Shown here: piece after piece, positions 24,228 through 36,998 of the stretch
Numbering within the stretch: position 1 is the stretch's first letter
How the letters are laid out: the number at the start of each line of letters is the position of its first letter
NCBI GenBank assembly: GCA_013368315.1
Contig: JAACJM010000160.1
Span: 124,001-188,000 of the forward strand
Source of the DNA: Tetrapyrgos nigripes
Taxonomy: Eukaryota > Basidiomycota > Agaricomycetes > Agaricales > Campanellaceae
Length of the DNA: 64,000 nt
Direction: 5' to 3'
Notes under the pieces: generated by a model
The model's database searches: none
The model's input: the letters and a program-made list of their open reading frames with translations, nothing else
Told to the model about the DNA's origin: nothing
Translations under genes and position numbers: made by a program

Positions 24228-27071
24228 ATGCTACGGTCCTTGCGAGCCTTTGCCTTTTTGGCAGCATTGCTCCAACTTGCTCCCTTTACTTCTGCTGAAA
24301 ACAAAACAATTACTCTCGACATCCGAAATGCCGACGTTTCTCCTGATGGGTTCCTGCGTAGGTGAGAGACCTTCCAAACTTCCAATTTCTAGTTTGGCAT
24401 TATGCCAGTAGCCATGTCCCTCGAAGCTGGCGTCAAGCTGATGATTTGACTGTTTCGAATCGTTTTTAATATTTTAATAGTGCTGTGACTGCTGGAGGTA
24501 CATTCCCTGGAACACCGATTCTCCTTAACAAAGGAGACAGGGTTAACATTACGGTCAACAACCAATTGACGGATTCTAATATGAGGAGGAGTACTTCAAT
24601 CGTAAGTGCCACCATCCTGAAGTAGCAAACTTGGTACTTACAAACAAGCTGTTCGTTCTCTGATTCGCCTGGACAGCACTGGCATGGCTTCTTCCAAGCT
24701 CATACTTCGTATGCAGATGGTCCTGCGTGAGTGCATGTGTACAGATAATCGTCAACTTGTGAATCTAAACTTGAACTTGGCGAAATACGTAGTTTTGTCA
24801 ACCAAGTGCGTTTACTATAGTGTTTATCCTGACGCCGCCCGACTGACGAGTACAATCTATGATCAGTGCCCCATTGCCCCCGGAGATTCTTTCAGCTATG
24901 CGTTTGACACTGCTGGTCAAACCGGAAGGTGTGTATCTTTCCTGCAACCGTGCCACTGGCATCGGATTCAAGTTCTCGTATTCACGTTGTACATTGTTGC
25001 TAGCTACTGGTACCATTCCCATCTCTCTACGCAATACTGCGACGGTCTTCGTGGTGCTTTTGTTGTGTATGGTACGTGAAGACTCTTTTGACCGTTTCGG
25101 CTTTCATCTTATCCCAGCGACTAGATCCCGAGGACCCACATAAGGAATTGTATCAAGTTGACGATGGTACGTCGCGCTGCAGCGCTCACGATACTTTACT
25201 CTTTCCAGCCCATTCATGACAATGTTATACAGAATCAACCATCATAACCCTCGCAGACTGGTATCACGCCTTCGCTCCTGATGCTCAGGACACTTATTTC
25301 CAGACCAAGACTGTACCGTAAGTGTTCTCTGCCGTATTGGCGTGCGTTGGTGACTTTTGATAACCGGGGATTCTTCCGACTGGTAGAACTCCCAATGCGA
25401 CCTTGATCAACGGTCTAGGGAAATACGCCGTGAGTCCATCTCACTCCTACTCACATCACACTCACCTACTCATTTTACTCACTACCTAACTCTACCTACT
25501 TAACTCATGACCATAGTCCGACCAAGGTTCCTACGCAATAATCAACGTCGTGCAAAATAAGACATATAGATTCCGCCTCATCTCCCTCTCCTGCCGTCCT
25601 TTCTTCACATTCTCTATCGATAATCATGAGTTCAAAGCTATTGAGCTAGATGGTGTTTCGCATGTTCCGACGAATTTGGTGCAAAAGGCTGATGTTTATG
25701 CTGGTGAGTCTTAGTACCACTCTTTTAATTTCTATATTATAAGTACTCGTATTAATCATACTTACTTTTGAATAATCCTCCAGCCCAACGTGTTTCGATT
25801 GTTATGAACGCTAGCCAGCCTATTGGGAATTATTGGATACGTGCTCTGTAAGTACTTAACCGGATTTCGAGATCTCGTAGATTGGCTGACTTGGAATCTT
25901 ATCAGTCCTCAGCCAGCTAACTTCGGCGATTGTAAGCATCTCTTCCTCAACATACTTCACTAATACTACGTTCGCTGACACTGACTTAATCTCTTCCTCC
26001 CCTCGTTTGTTGGGAATCATAAGCCGCCAAACTCCTATCAAAGGCAATCCTCCGATATGCCGGAGCACCCGACGAAGAACCACAGACCTCAGATGATCCG
26101 GATGGGGTTAAGATGGATGATACGAAGATGCGGGTAAGCCTCTGGCATTGGCATTAGATTGCTTAGAACTCAACGTGTTCGTCCAACAGCCAATTGATTC
26201 GGAAGGACCTGGGAAGGTGAGTACATTTTACATCGTTCCCAGATTTTTCTCTACCTACTCACGTTCACGTTCACGCTTACATTATATATAGTACGGAAGC
26301 GGCAAAGCAGACAAAACCTTCCGCTTCAACATTTCAATGGGCCCGCCCGACGACCCTCAGGCTGTCGCACCCTTCTTCGAAATCAACAATATCTCGTACA
26401 TCTCCCCCACCGTCCCAGTGTTATTGCAAATTATGAGCGGGGCGGCTGATCCCGCAGATTTTTTGCCTTCTGAGCAGGTGAACATCATCGAGCCAGGGGA
26501 CATTGTTGATATTGAGTTGACGGGAGGCGGGACACATCCATTCCATTGTGAGTATGAGTACTTTTTGGTCGGAACTCGTTTCATATCTCATTGAATGAAT
26601 TGTGATACTTACTGCTATCTACAGTACATGGACACAATTTCGACGTCGTCCAGACTGTGAATGGGATAAACTATACTTCCGCTCCTAGAAGGGACGTTTT
26701 CCCTCGTGCGTGTCAAAACATCTCTATATTGACAGCTTCGGAGGTCGAATACTGACGACGTGCTTTTCAAGTTCTCCAACCGAATAATTCACTCATAACG
26801 ACTTTCCGATTCAAAGCTGACAATCCTGGAGCGTGGTTCCTTCATTGGTCGGTTTTTTCTCTCTTCGTGGTGTTTGGGAACCATTGTACTGATAGCCATT
26901 CAATCACCTTGTGTTTACAGCCACATTGACTGGCATTTGGAAGCAGGATTGGCGGTGGTATTCGCCGAATCTCCTAAGAAGAATTTGGATGGGCCGGATA
27001 AGCAGATTATTCCTGATGCTTGGAAGGAGTTGTGTCCGATTTATGATGATTTGGATCCTGATCTTCAGTGA
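24228..27071 (+). CDS. Laccase (secreted multicopper oxidase, AA1)
   Basis: Eighteen exons can be spliced in frame, including a 13-nt exon at 24793-24805 that completes AFVNQ. A signal peptide ([20 protein letters not shown], then TSA) is followed by three cupredoxin domains. All four laccase copper signatures are present: [35 protein letters not shown] and [16 protein letters not shown]. The residue ten after the copper-binding Cys is Leu, as in class 2 laccases. The enzyme oxidises phenols with O2 outside the cell, in lignin turnover, pigment formation or detoxification. No frameshift or stop was found. Plausible N-glycosylation sites (NKT, NAT, NAS, NIS) are frequent. Confidence 0.93.
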
Positions 27072-27656
27072 TTTCTATTCTCTACTCTTGAAGGAACTGT
27101 ACTCAACCAACTACTTTAATTTTAATAATGAATATTTTACCTTATTTGCTGCCGCAAGGCTGAGAGCAAAAAAGGTTCAAATGCACTCTCCTTCAATTTA
27201 ACCTCCTTAAGAGGTGATGCAAAGGAAGTATAATGGAGGGAGCACACCGACGGTTTTGCTTTGTAGTTCCGAATTCAAGAAATTTTATGAAAATTTGAAA
27301 AATGTGACTAGAGTATCTACGTAGTGCTTTGACGGGACACTTGTTATTTGTTGTCAGTTTCGCTTGGATTCGTGTTGCATTCCCGAAGGACACTTGAAAA
27401 GTTGGAGTGATGGATAAAAATGGGGCATTTTCGCAGCCAGCTCCCTGGCTGGGAGTCGAACCCAGCTTTCGCGCGTCACCGCAACACAGCCACATGACAG
27501 GCGCGTGTACTAAACCGATATACTACCAGGGAGTTATAAATTATACGAAATGTAATGTAGCTATAACGAACTCTAAGAGGCATTACGGTTGCCATTACAT
27601 GGTTACACCTTTCTTGGAAACACTCTAGAAACCAGCAATGACCGCATCTTGAAGCT
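27072..27656. other. Spacer between laccase and Rab-GAP gene
   Basis: Contains only the tRNA-Asp on the minus strand; nothing else recognised. Confidence 0.6.
27441..27532 (-). tRNA. tRNA-Asp (GTC) with a 19-nt intron
   Basis: On the minus strand the acceptor stem is TCCCTGG/CCAGGGA with discriminator G. The anticodon stem is CGCGC/GCGCG, the loop CTGTCAC has anticodon GTC, and the T-arm is CTGGG TTCGACT CCCAG. A 19-nt intron starts directly after position 37, the standard place. Removing it leaves 73 nt. A TTTTT run about 20 nt downstream (27416-27420 on the plus strand) is a suitable Pol III terminator. It sits antisense between the laccase and the Rab-GAP gene. Confidence 0.93.
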
Positions 27657-30600
27657 ATGGCCTCGACACCGACGACGACGACGCCCGCCCATTCCCATCC
27701 ACTCGCTCCCGACGCCGATACACCCCATTCTACCCGCTCCAACCGCTCTAGACGAAATCGCGTTGCTTCCTCACACGACCTCCCCAGCTCTTCCAGTTCT
27801 ATTTCCGGAGCCAACACCAGTGGAGTCGGGAAATACTTTACTCTCAAGGCACAACTCGAAAAGGAACAGGCCTCAGGCAACTCGACATGGGACGGGAGCG
27901 TGCGTAGGTTGGGCAAAGCCAACGGTCATGGACATGGACACGCCGAGACACGGAAATCTCTAGATGTCATATTCGACAAAAAATTGCACACTACACCGTC
28001 CAAGTCTTCTCTGACATCGGCTGCTGGCGCTGCTAAAAGTCCAAGACAAGCCCCGCTTATCATCGTCGGTGGACTGGATCCTAACGACAACCTTAATGCC
28101 TCTGCCTCCACAACAACCGATCTCGCCACATCTGTTTCTCGTGAAGTCGGCTTAGACTCTGCTATTGCTTCAAAGGTACTGGCGACTAAATGGCATGAAT
28201 ACTCTGACGAAGCGATTCAGGCTGCTATTTCGAGTTTTGCGACTTCGGAATCCCCAGCAGAGGTGTCGAGTCATCCGTATCACTCAGCGTTACGTGTGCT
28301 GTCTTCTGCGTTGGGCAGTCTCTCGCGGGCGAGAATGGAGCTCGAGCAAAGTAGGAGGGCTCTGATGGAGAAGGAGGAGGAGAGGAGGAAGAGAGCTGAG
28401 GAGCTTATGGACGAGCATCCGAATGAGCATGATGTAGTGAGCAGAGTCATACAGAGGATTTTTGTGGATGAAAATGGCGATTCCAAGGAACTGGTGGAGG
28501 ACGACGATGTCTCTGTGTTGGAAGGAAACCACCGAGTGAGCAAGCAAAAGAGTTTTATGGTGTGTTTGTCTATCATTTTTGTTCTCTACTGCGGCTAATC
28601 TAATTTCAGTCTCTAGCAGCAGATTCTCTCTCAGAAGCCATCGCCGATGACTCTCTTTCCCGTTCTTTACCCCGAAGCATCAACCGAAACGATTTCGTTG
28701 GTACACTCTCGGAACTCAGAGAAGTCGATACTCCTCGTGCCGAAAAGATGGACACCACTGCAGACGAGGACGATGTCTTTTCAGATAATACAACAACAGC
28801 GGATCCAGATGCAGATGCGGACGCTCTATCTGTGCTGTCGGGTATCTCCAGGACCTCAGTGTCGAAAACTTCCAGAACACCCTTCTCATCGTCATCGTTC
28901 ACTTCGGAACCCATACCACCCATTCCAATACCATCTCATAAGCCAAAGGATACGAATATCTCCCACCTGAAAGACAGCTCTACCTCCACATTATCTTCCA
29001 CGTCAACAATCTCAGGAGGAGGTATATCCTCAATCCCATTCCTCCAATCTTTACAATCCATACCATCTCTCCGTCGTACATCAACATCCAGTTCCTCAGC
29101 TACTCCTTCTTCGTCGACGCCTGCTTCCGCCACCGTACTTTTACCTGCTGGCTCGACAACACCAACGACACCAACATCTTCGTCAGCCTCTGCTTCTGCT
29201 TCTGCTTCAGCCTCTAGACCAACGCAGACGCATACGCATACCCGTAGTGTCTCGCAAAGTTGGATGGGATCCTTGTGGGGCAGACCCAAGTTGACGAGGA
29301 ATAGGTTGACTTCGGCTTCGACATTGAGCGTTGCGAGTACGGCGTCGCATGCTAGTGCTAGTGCTAGTGACGTTATCGCAGAAGGACAAGATGAGGGCTT
29401 GGGTCGAGGTCGGGGTCGGGAAGATGTTACGGCTGACTCCGAGGGTGCAGAGAAAGCTCAAACTAAAGACAAAGACAAGGAGAAGAATAGGACATCTTCT
29501 GGTCTGAATAACTTTAACAACTTGTTTGGGAGGGGTGTTGCAAAAACAACAGTACCGGTGGACGATGCCAATAGTAACACCAATTATAAGAGAAGAACAG
29601 CGAAGAGCATGTTTGGGACGTTGGGGATATCGATTTTGAATCCTAGTTCGGGGACCGGGAAGAAGGAAGGAGAGGATGGTGATGTAAGAGATGGAGAAGG
29701 AGAAGGAGAAGGAAGAGCAGAGAGAGAAGGAGGAAAAGAGACAGATGCAGATGCAGATGCTGCAGCTAATGGAGAAGAAGACGGAAGTATAGTCGAAAGC
29801 GAAGGGGAACATGACAATGGCGAAGACGCCGATGACCTTTCTTCTATCCGGTCAGATCGTACCACGCATACGACCAACACTACGCATACATCGAATACTG
29901 TTGACACTGGCACTGGTACCCACCGTTCCACGCGATCTCATCATTCTCACTCTCGTCGTTCCTTCTCAGTGTCAGCTACGACTTCGGTATCAAACTCTAT
30001 ATTATCAACACCCTTATCCCCGACGTTCCCTTCTCTACCTGCTCCGCCTCAGGTTACTGTTGGTGGTGGTCCTAATTCAGGTTCAGGTTTTGGTGCAGTG
30101 GTGTCGCTCAATTCGCCTATGCCTACCCCCATGTCGACGTCGACGTCGATGTCGATGTCGTCTTCTTCCAGATCTATGTCGACGTCCTCAGTAGCTGCGT
30201 CTGCGTCGTCTTCAGGTGTTTATGGGCCCATATCCGCGTCCATGACGATGTCGCCGTCTACTACTATGTCTACGACTACGTCTACATCGATGGCTAGATC
30301 CAGCTCTAGTCCAAACCCAGTTGGAATTGGAGAGACTCTAACTGAGTTGGAGATAGAGCCCATTCCTCTGGACGAGTTACCACAAGGAACTTCACTTCGT
30401 GCCATCGCACATGCGACGCGTATTTTGAGGGTTGCGAATGTACAAGCGACTTTGCATACTGCTCCAAATGCCGATGCTGATCCCCTTTCTGAAGCTGCTG
30501 CTAATACCAATATCACTGCTTCCAATGAACCGGGCACCGGTACTCAAACTCAAACCCAAACTCATTCCCCAGATGTAGACCTTTCAAGTGCCAATAGCAT

Positions 30601-33415
30601 CCTCGCAGATCAAGGCCGTGAAACTGGAGATCTTATCAAGAGGTTAGCACTGGAGTTGGTTGGGAGAGCACGAGAGGAGGGTGTGGTGTATCATGAAGGG
30701 CCGGGGAAGAAGATGAAGGCGAAGGCGAAGGCTAAGACTGGGAAGAGTAATGTCAAGCCACAGTCGAAGACGAAACCCAAGTTGAAAGTAGACCCTTCAT
30801 TGGGAGAAGGAGGAGCAGGGGGTGTTACGGCTGTTGGTGAAGGTGGAGATGAGGATGAGGATAAAGATGAAGATGAAGCTGAGGCTGGATTCTGGACCTG
30901 GACCTGGACCTGGATCAGCGTTGGACGGATCTTCAGAAGGGCTCAATAGCGTTGCAAGATCCAAATCTACAGTTGCTTCTCCCGTCGGGTCAACGATTTT
31001 GGCTTCTTCGGCTGATGCTGCCAGGACACTCAATCGTGCGTTGGGGCTAGGAGGAGACGGTGATAGCAGGTCTCCTTCAGCGAGATCCACGATGAAGGGT
31101 AAATCAGGATTGAGAAATGTAATGCCCATACCTTCACCTTCGTTATTTGGATCTTTCCCTGGGTTATTGGGTGCTATGGCTGCTGGTGGGTCGCAGAGGA
31201 GGAAAGCGGGTGCTAGTATTAGTGGTGGTGGTCCTGGCGGCGGCGGTGGTGTAGGGTCCACAGGAGGAGAAGATAACCGCAAGACATTGTTTAACCCCGC
31301 GATATCCAATTCTGACTCTACTACTCATGCTGCTTCGGGTATTTCGTCCAACACAGGGTCTGGTGCACCCTCGGTTCCGTTAGAGAGTATCATTCCCGCG
31401 ATGGCCAAACCACCTACTCAATATCTCTCTCGGACATATACACCTCTCACTGCCAAGGACCTTCATTTTGCCAATTTCGCCTATGTCGCAACACCATACC
31501 CCTATTCGCCTTCGTCGAGTAAAAGGTTTTCCTTTGGGTTCACTGGAACTGGGGGCAAGGGGAGTGAAGTTAGTACGCAAGTACTAACTGATCGATATGG
31601 GTTCGTGTATGATGTTTCGCAGTATGATTTGCTGTTGCTGTTGCGAGCGAAGGAATGTGGGTGTTCGGCTCCGGCGTGTTTGACAGGGGTAAAGATTGCG
31701 GATAGAGAGGAAGATAATACGTGGCCTGATAGTGATGATGAACAAGGTAGCAATATGGGCAGTGATGATGAAGTTGAAGGTGCTTCGATGCGAACAGGGG
31801 GCACTGGTCGGAAGAACAAGAAGATGAAGATAGAGGTTGTCAAGGAGATTTGTGATTGTGATGGCGAAGGACGAAGGAACGGTGATAGCAGGCAAGGTTT
31901 GGCAACACCATCTGCCGAAGCAGAAGACGATACAACGACCAACGACGCTGCATCGTCCAAAACCAAGAAATCAGAGTCTTCGTCGAAATCTCGGAAAAGG
32001 CGATCCATGCCTGTTTCTGGATCTGGTTCTGCTGCAACAGTAGCAGCGTCGGTGAATAGCTCCATGTCCTCAGTTCTTCGTGTCAACGCTGCGACGCCGA
32101 GACATGTTTGTCCGAATACGGTTAGGAAGCTTTTAGGTGCTCTTATAGAGATACATGACGAGAAGCAAAAGGCGCGTAGAAAAGAGTGGGATGCGTTTGT
32201 CAAACAGAGGAGTAAGGCGAAAGCCAAATCTCAAGGACAGGGACCTAAAGCTTCTGGTGGGGCTGCAGCGATTCTAGGACTGGATGCGAATGCCTATGAG
32301 GAAGTTGAAGACGAGTTGGATCACGATGAAGGCTTGATTGGGTTTGCTCAGTTGGGTTTGTCGTCTAATAAAGATGAGAGAAGGGAGTTTGAGAGGTTGG
32401 TGAGGAAGGAGATTCCGTTGGTTTATAGGAGCAAGGTGTGGTTGGAATGTAGTGGTGGGCTAGAGATGAGAGAGCCTGGATTGTTTAGAGATTTGTTGGC
32501 CGAGGTTGAGAAGGAAGAGAGGGAGGCAACGGAACGGGGAGAAAAGGTTGGAGGTGTCATTATGGAGATTGAGAAGGATGTGGGTAGAACAATGCCGTTG
32601 AATGTCTTCTTTGGTGGTGATGGTGCTGGGGTTGAAAAGTTGAGGAGAGTTCTGAGAGCCTACAGCCGGTGTGTAGCCTGTGATCATTAGTGTGACCCTT
32701 GTACTGACTTTTTATTGCAGGCGAAACCCCGCAGTTGGATATTGTCAAGGCATGAATCTTGTAACTTCCACTCTACTTCTTGTCCATGCAGACGAAGAGG
32801 AGGCTTTCTGGGTTCTAGCTGCCATAGTTGAACGACTTCTTCCCGAAGACTTTTTTTCACCTACTCTGTTACCATCACGAGCTTGTCCCCTCGTTCTTTT
32901 GGACTATGTTCGAGAATACCTTCCCAAGCTATACACTCATCTCATCAATTTGGGTGTCGACTTACCAGCGATATGTTTCTCTTGGTTCTTATCTCTCTTC
33001 ACCGACTGTCTCCCTGTCGAGGTGAGTGTCTATGCTTCCGTATGTTGTTTTCTATACTTATAGACTCTCGCCGTCAGACGCTCTTCCGTGTATGGGACGT
33101 CTTTCTGGTTGACGGCCTTGACGTACTTTTCCGTGTCGCACTTGCAATTCTTCGAAGTAACGAACAAGAACTATTGTCATGCCAATCTATCCCAGCCGTC
33201 TACGTTGCCCTGGAAAATCTGCCTACAAGGATGTGGGAGGCAGACAAACTACTACAGGTAGGTCCATATCAATACCTTGCTACGTCGTGCGGTGTATTAA
33301 TCCTGTTCCCTCCTTCTACAGTTAGAGACGGATTTACGGACGTCTATTTTGCATAATGATCTAGTGAACAAACGAGAAGCCCATGTCGCTACTCTTAGTC
33401 AATTGCTGTCGTAGA
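27657..33415 (+). CDS. TBC-domain Rab GTPase-activating protein (very large N-terminus)
   Basis: Exon 1 is 27657-28559. Exon 2 starts at 28610 and the coding sequence runs to 32668, with exons 32721-33021 and 33078 onward and a last exon ending 33415. A long Ser/Thr-rich, low-complexity region (about 1000 residues) precedes a conserved segment (TPLTAKDLHFANFAYVATPY) and the TBC domain. The Arg finger is in IEKDVGRTMP and the Gln finger in VGYCQGMN, so GAP activity is expected on a Rab in membrane traffic. The reading frame changes between 30822 and 30949: either an 82-nt intron (30837-30918) or an indel in the acidic/Gly-Pro repeats. Exact length is therefore uncertain, roughly 1,700 residues. 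Confidence 0.85.
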
Positions 33416-33756
33416 GCCTTTGCATATTCTTTTCTCAATGTTGTTTTCAATGATTTTCTTCGTTCAATTACGTGCATACTGATTCATCTAGGGTCTTCGT
33501 GTTTTGTCTAGAGGTTGTATCGCATTCACAAAGCTATTAGGTACATATCTATAATCTGTAGTTGTCATAATGGAAATCAAATCGATTCGTTGATGTTTGA
33601 GGGTGCTGGGCCAAGGACGCGTAATCGCGTCTGACGCACGTGAATCATATGACGACTTCAACGTCATGAAAACATTTTCTTCTTGACCGCCGTCTTCTGA
33701 AAGTCTCGTCCATTCCGTATTGCTTCCATTACTTCTCTTGGATACTGGAATTATCC
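33416..33756. other. Short intergenic region
   Basis: 3' flank of the Rab-GAP gene and 5' flank of COA6; no other feature seen. Confidence 0.5.
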
Positions 33757-34114
33757 ATGTGGCCGTTCTCGTCAACAACGAAGGAGGAAGCTGGAGCTCC
33801 GACGCGTCAGGATAGACAGCAATGCTGGGAAGCAAGGGATGCTTACTTCTCGTGTTTGGATAGCGTGGGTGTCGTAAAAGCAGGAGATGAAAAAAGCAAA
33901 AGCGCATGTACTGCGGAGGACAAAGAATATGAACAGAACTGTGCTAAGAGCTGGGTATGTTCCGTTTCTCTAGATAGCCAGCTTGTGCGCTAAAATGGCT
34001 GTGACCTTCTTTGATGAACAGATTGAGTATTTTAACCAGAGGCGTATTATTGCTGACGCCCAGAAAAACAGACTTGCCCAAACACGGACACAAGCAGAGG
34101 ACGCGAAAAGATGA
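33757..34114 (+). CDS. COA6: Cytochrome c oxidase assembly factor 6
   Basis: Exons 33757-33954 and 34022-34114 give 96 residues. The CHCH-type twin-Cys motifs are CWEARDAYFSC (CX9C) and CTAEDKEYEQNC (CX10C), the unusual spacing of COA6. SWIEYFNQRR follows and matches the family's C-terminal helix. The protein would act in the mitochondrial intermembrane space in copper delivery to COX2. The start MWPFSS is the usual short N-terminus, with no cleavable presequence needed. A single-copy housekeeping gene, useful as a stable anchor between variable regions. Confidence 0.92.
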
Positions 34115-34704
34115 GAATGCAAAGTGCAGTGCGTTCTTCCCCGATCACGCCTCATTCCTAAGTACTCAACTAAGGTATATCAGCCGTTTATTGCAACAGT
34201 GATCTTCTCCCGTCTTTGTTGGTGTCATGTCACCTTGCTGTGGGCCTGTTGATCATAAAGGCAGCGAAGCTGATTTAAAGTTCTCGTCGCCAAGCTCCCG
34301 TGTTCTATACTTGTTCACTGCAATCGAATCATATTCCCTACTCAATCCTTCCTTGAGGCTCCAACCATCAACCTATCAGCATTCCTGTTCCCTTCATCAT
34401 CCTAAGATGTTTTCTTAAGGAACTGACTTGGGTTCTTGGTACTCTCCACGCCGTGCCTACACACCCGATGCGTGCTACCTGAGGCAGCCAGCATCTCATG
34501 ATCTTTACGGTCAGAACCTCCGGTATCGTGGTGTGTTTACGTCGATCGGATGTAATAGTGTTTGTTCGATCTTGCGCGCGGCTGCCAACTCCTTAAATAT
34601 CCATGGTATGATCTCATCAAATATGTACCACCGCCTCCCAGATCGCTCCATTATTGCCTATAAGACAAGGTCCTATTTTGCTTTTCCTAAGACCGTCACA
34701 CACC
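34115..34704. other. Intergenic region upstream of the Ser-rich gene
   Basis: An open frame at 34428-35012 overlaps the next gene in another frame and looks fortuitous. Nothing else seen. Confidence 0.45.
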
Positions 34705-35595
34705 ATGTCTGCCCAGAAGGCCTCCTACTCTCCCTTCTTCGCTTCCGGATTCCAAGCCTCCTCTCTCCAGCGACAACTGTCCTCTCCCTGTTACTCTCTA
34801 TCAGAGATGGACTCGTCTTCCACTACCAAATTGCGACACGCCTCCGGTTTCTTCAGCCCCGGACTCATTTACGACAAGAGTTGCAGTGCTCCCATTTCAG
34901 TAGGGTTGCCTTCGACTTCAAGTTCCAATTCACCACCCAGTCACTCCAGGCATCGCAAACGGAACTCAATTGTGGAGTTTTCGTCCAAGCTTTTCCACAA
35001 GCTGAAGGATGAGAAACTGTTGGAAAGGATGAAAAGCGCGTCTGAAGACCGTTCGCCGGAGAGGAGAACTCGCAGTATGGCGATTCCGAGTCCCAAGCCA
35101 GACGTGTCACTGGCAATTGATGTAGATGAACCATACACCCGCCCTCGGTTTGCTTCCATGTATATCTGGTAAGTTTTTTGCTTCTTTCATCGTAGTGCCA
35201 GTTACTGAGTATCCTATAGTAGTGAAGAACCCAGTTCAGCCACGGACCCCTTCCATCCCTCTCGTGACTCGAAATCCGTTTTTGTCGGTTTCACTGATTC
35301 ACCCTCTCAGAGCCTCAGCTCAGGCCCTGCTTCCTTCATGCGTTCCAAACGCGACTCGTTCCTGTCTTTCACTTCATCCATCACCAATCGACGAGATTCA
35401 CGACCGTCTTCCATACGCGCATCCTCGGCCCCTGTCAGTCAAGTCTCTTGGTCCAAGGACAAGTATGACTTGGGTCTTGGACTAACGGATGAAGTCGACA
35501 ACAGGTCTCTGTCGCCTCCTAGCAATGAGTGCTTTGACCCAGCCAACACTGACTGGAGGCAGTTCCATATTCAGCTTCTGGATTATGAAGTATGA
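34705..35595 (+). CDS. Ser-rich basic protein of unknown function
   Basis: Exons 34705-35168 and 35220-35595 give 279 residues in frame. No domain is recognised. The protein is rich in Ser, Arg and Pro with many potential phosphorylation sites (RRTRS, RRDSRPSS, SKRDSF). It has a lysine-rich helix FSSKLFHKLKDEKLLERMK near residues 93-112 and ends in a conserved-looking acidic/aromatic stretch DWRQFHIQLLDYEV. No signal peptide or membrane segment. The upstream ATG at 34654 is in frame but less plausible; 34705 follows a CACACC context and begins MSAQKASYSPFF. Codon usage and the clean intron support a real gene. Confidence 0.7.
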
Positions 35596-36998
35596 CGGGT
35601 CGCAAGGGTGGCGGCCGCGATCGCAGGCACCTCTATGATGCTGCCTCTTCCTCTTCCTCGTTCTCCCTATCTATTCAGACAAAATTATGATACTTTCCTG
35701 GTCATGACACCAACACGTCAACTCCTACGTCAACTCTTTCCATCTTCCCTTTGCGCGCGTCCTTTTACATAGAGTTTTTATTTATTCGTCTACAATTTTC
35801 GCGTTAAATTACTTGCTTTTAGACATGTACACTACCAAATTTTCCTACTTAACTTGAAAGAATTTAGTTGTATATTCCCGTCGTGCACATATAGCTTTAC
35901 CCTAGAGTCTTAAAATGTAACTTTTGCCTGACTAGACCGTAAACATCGCAGAACACTTAAATCCGTCTAACCCTTGTGTGAAATGTAACTTTTGCCTAGA
36001 CTTCGCAGAATCACCAACTCCCTATATCCCTTGATCTGAACACCAGCCTATGTAAAAGATCGGTAAGCGCAGGGGACTTGACCCTATGCGCATGCAGAGA
36101 AGTACTCGGGGGCATTGATCTCAACAGTACGGTACTTGATCAATCCCGAGCCACGGATGATTGAGGTTCCTTCCCGACACGGAATCAGCGATGCTTGAGT
36201 CTCTCCAGTAAAATTCATCTGAGACCGCTTTCAACTGATGCCATTGCAACACTCAATCGCAACTCATTCGAATGTGTCAGCCCGCAAAACAAATTAAAAG
36301 ATATCGCGACCAAGGCCGTACTCTGGTTTGTGCAAGGGAATATATCTGGGAGAGGATGTTGAAGTTTTGACGGGCGCGTTCGACGTCCCTTGAAAGGGAA
36401 CAGGGCTCTCGATACATGGGTTCTTCAGAGAGTTTTTATCGTAGAATTGAATGTCTGCATTGAGTATACACGCTACTAGGATGTTCTAGAAGGACTTCAT
36501 ACAGTTTTCCAAATCAGTCTCACTGAGCCAGCGGGAGAAAACATGGCAGAACATTTCCGTTCTGGATCCTCAGAAGTGGACGCGGTGGCGATGTGGCAGT
36601 GCGAGAAGGACGTTCTTGAAGCGGCTCGAACGGTATTGCTATACATGGTAGCCCCGCCTGGAGGCGCATCATAAGTGCCATGTTCGCAGAAAAACGTTCA
36701 AACGGGAATACTGAGTTCATCGCAGTGAGGGTCGTCTTTGTCATGGCAATAGACTTCTCCTGGAGTCCTCCTCCTGGGATTGTCAGACGTACTTGTAGTC
36801 GCTTATTGCTCTTTACGTGGATACCTTTAGCTTAGACACAATTTCTGAATGTCACGACGTGTTGTAGCGGCGCACTGCGGATTACTATCAAGCACAAGAT
36901 TATCAAGCAAAGGAGAACCGCCTTGGTCAGCAAAATTATAATAAATTACACGCATATGTATAAAAGGCAAGCTCTCAGTGGGAAGATTCAGTAGAATC
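35596..36998. other. Intergenic region upstream of GST3
   Basis: An imperfect direct repeat with AAATGTAACTTTTGCCT occurs at about 35914 and 35980. A short minus-strand frame at 36744-36520 is not convincing. Confidence 0.45.
36959..36966 (+). promoter_or_regulatory. TATA box of GST3
   Basis: TATAAAAG, 33-40 nt before the start at 36999. Confidence 0.5.

Noticed and set aside
29207..29812. Several long antisense frames across the Rab-GAP gene
   Set aside because: They arise from Ser/Asp/Gly-rich low-complexity codons read on the other strand.
34428..35012. 194-codon open frame overlapping the Ser-rich gene
   Set aside because: It overlaps the better supported spliced gene at 34705 in another frame and has no counterpart exon.
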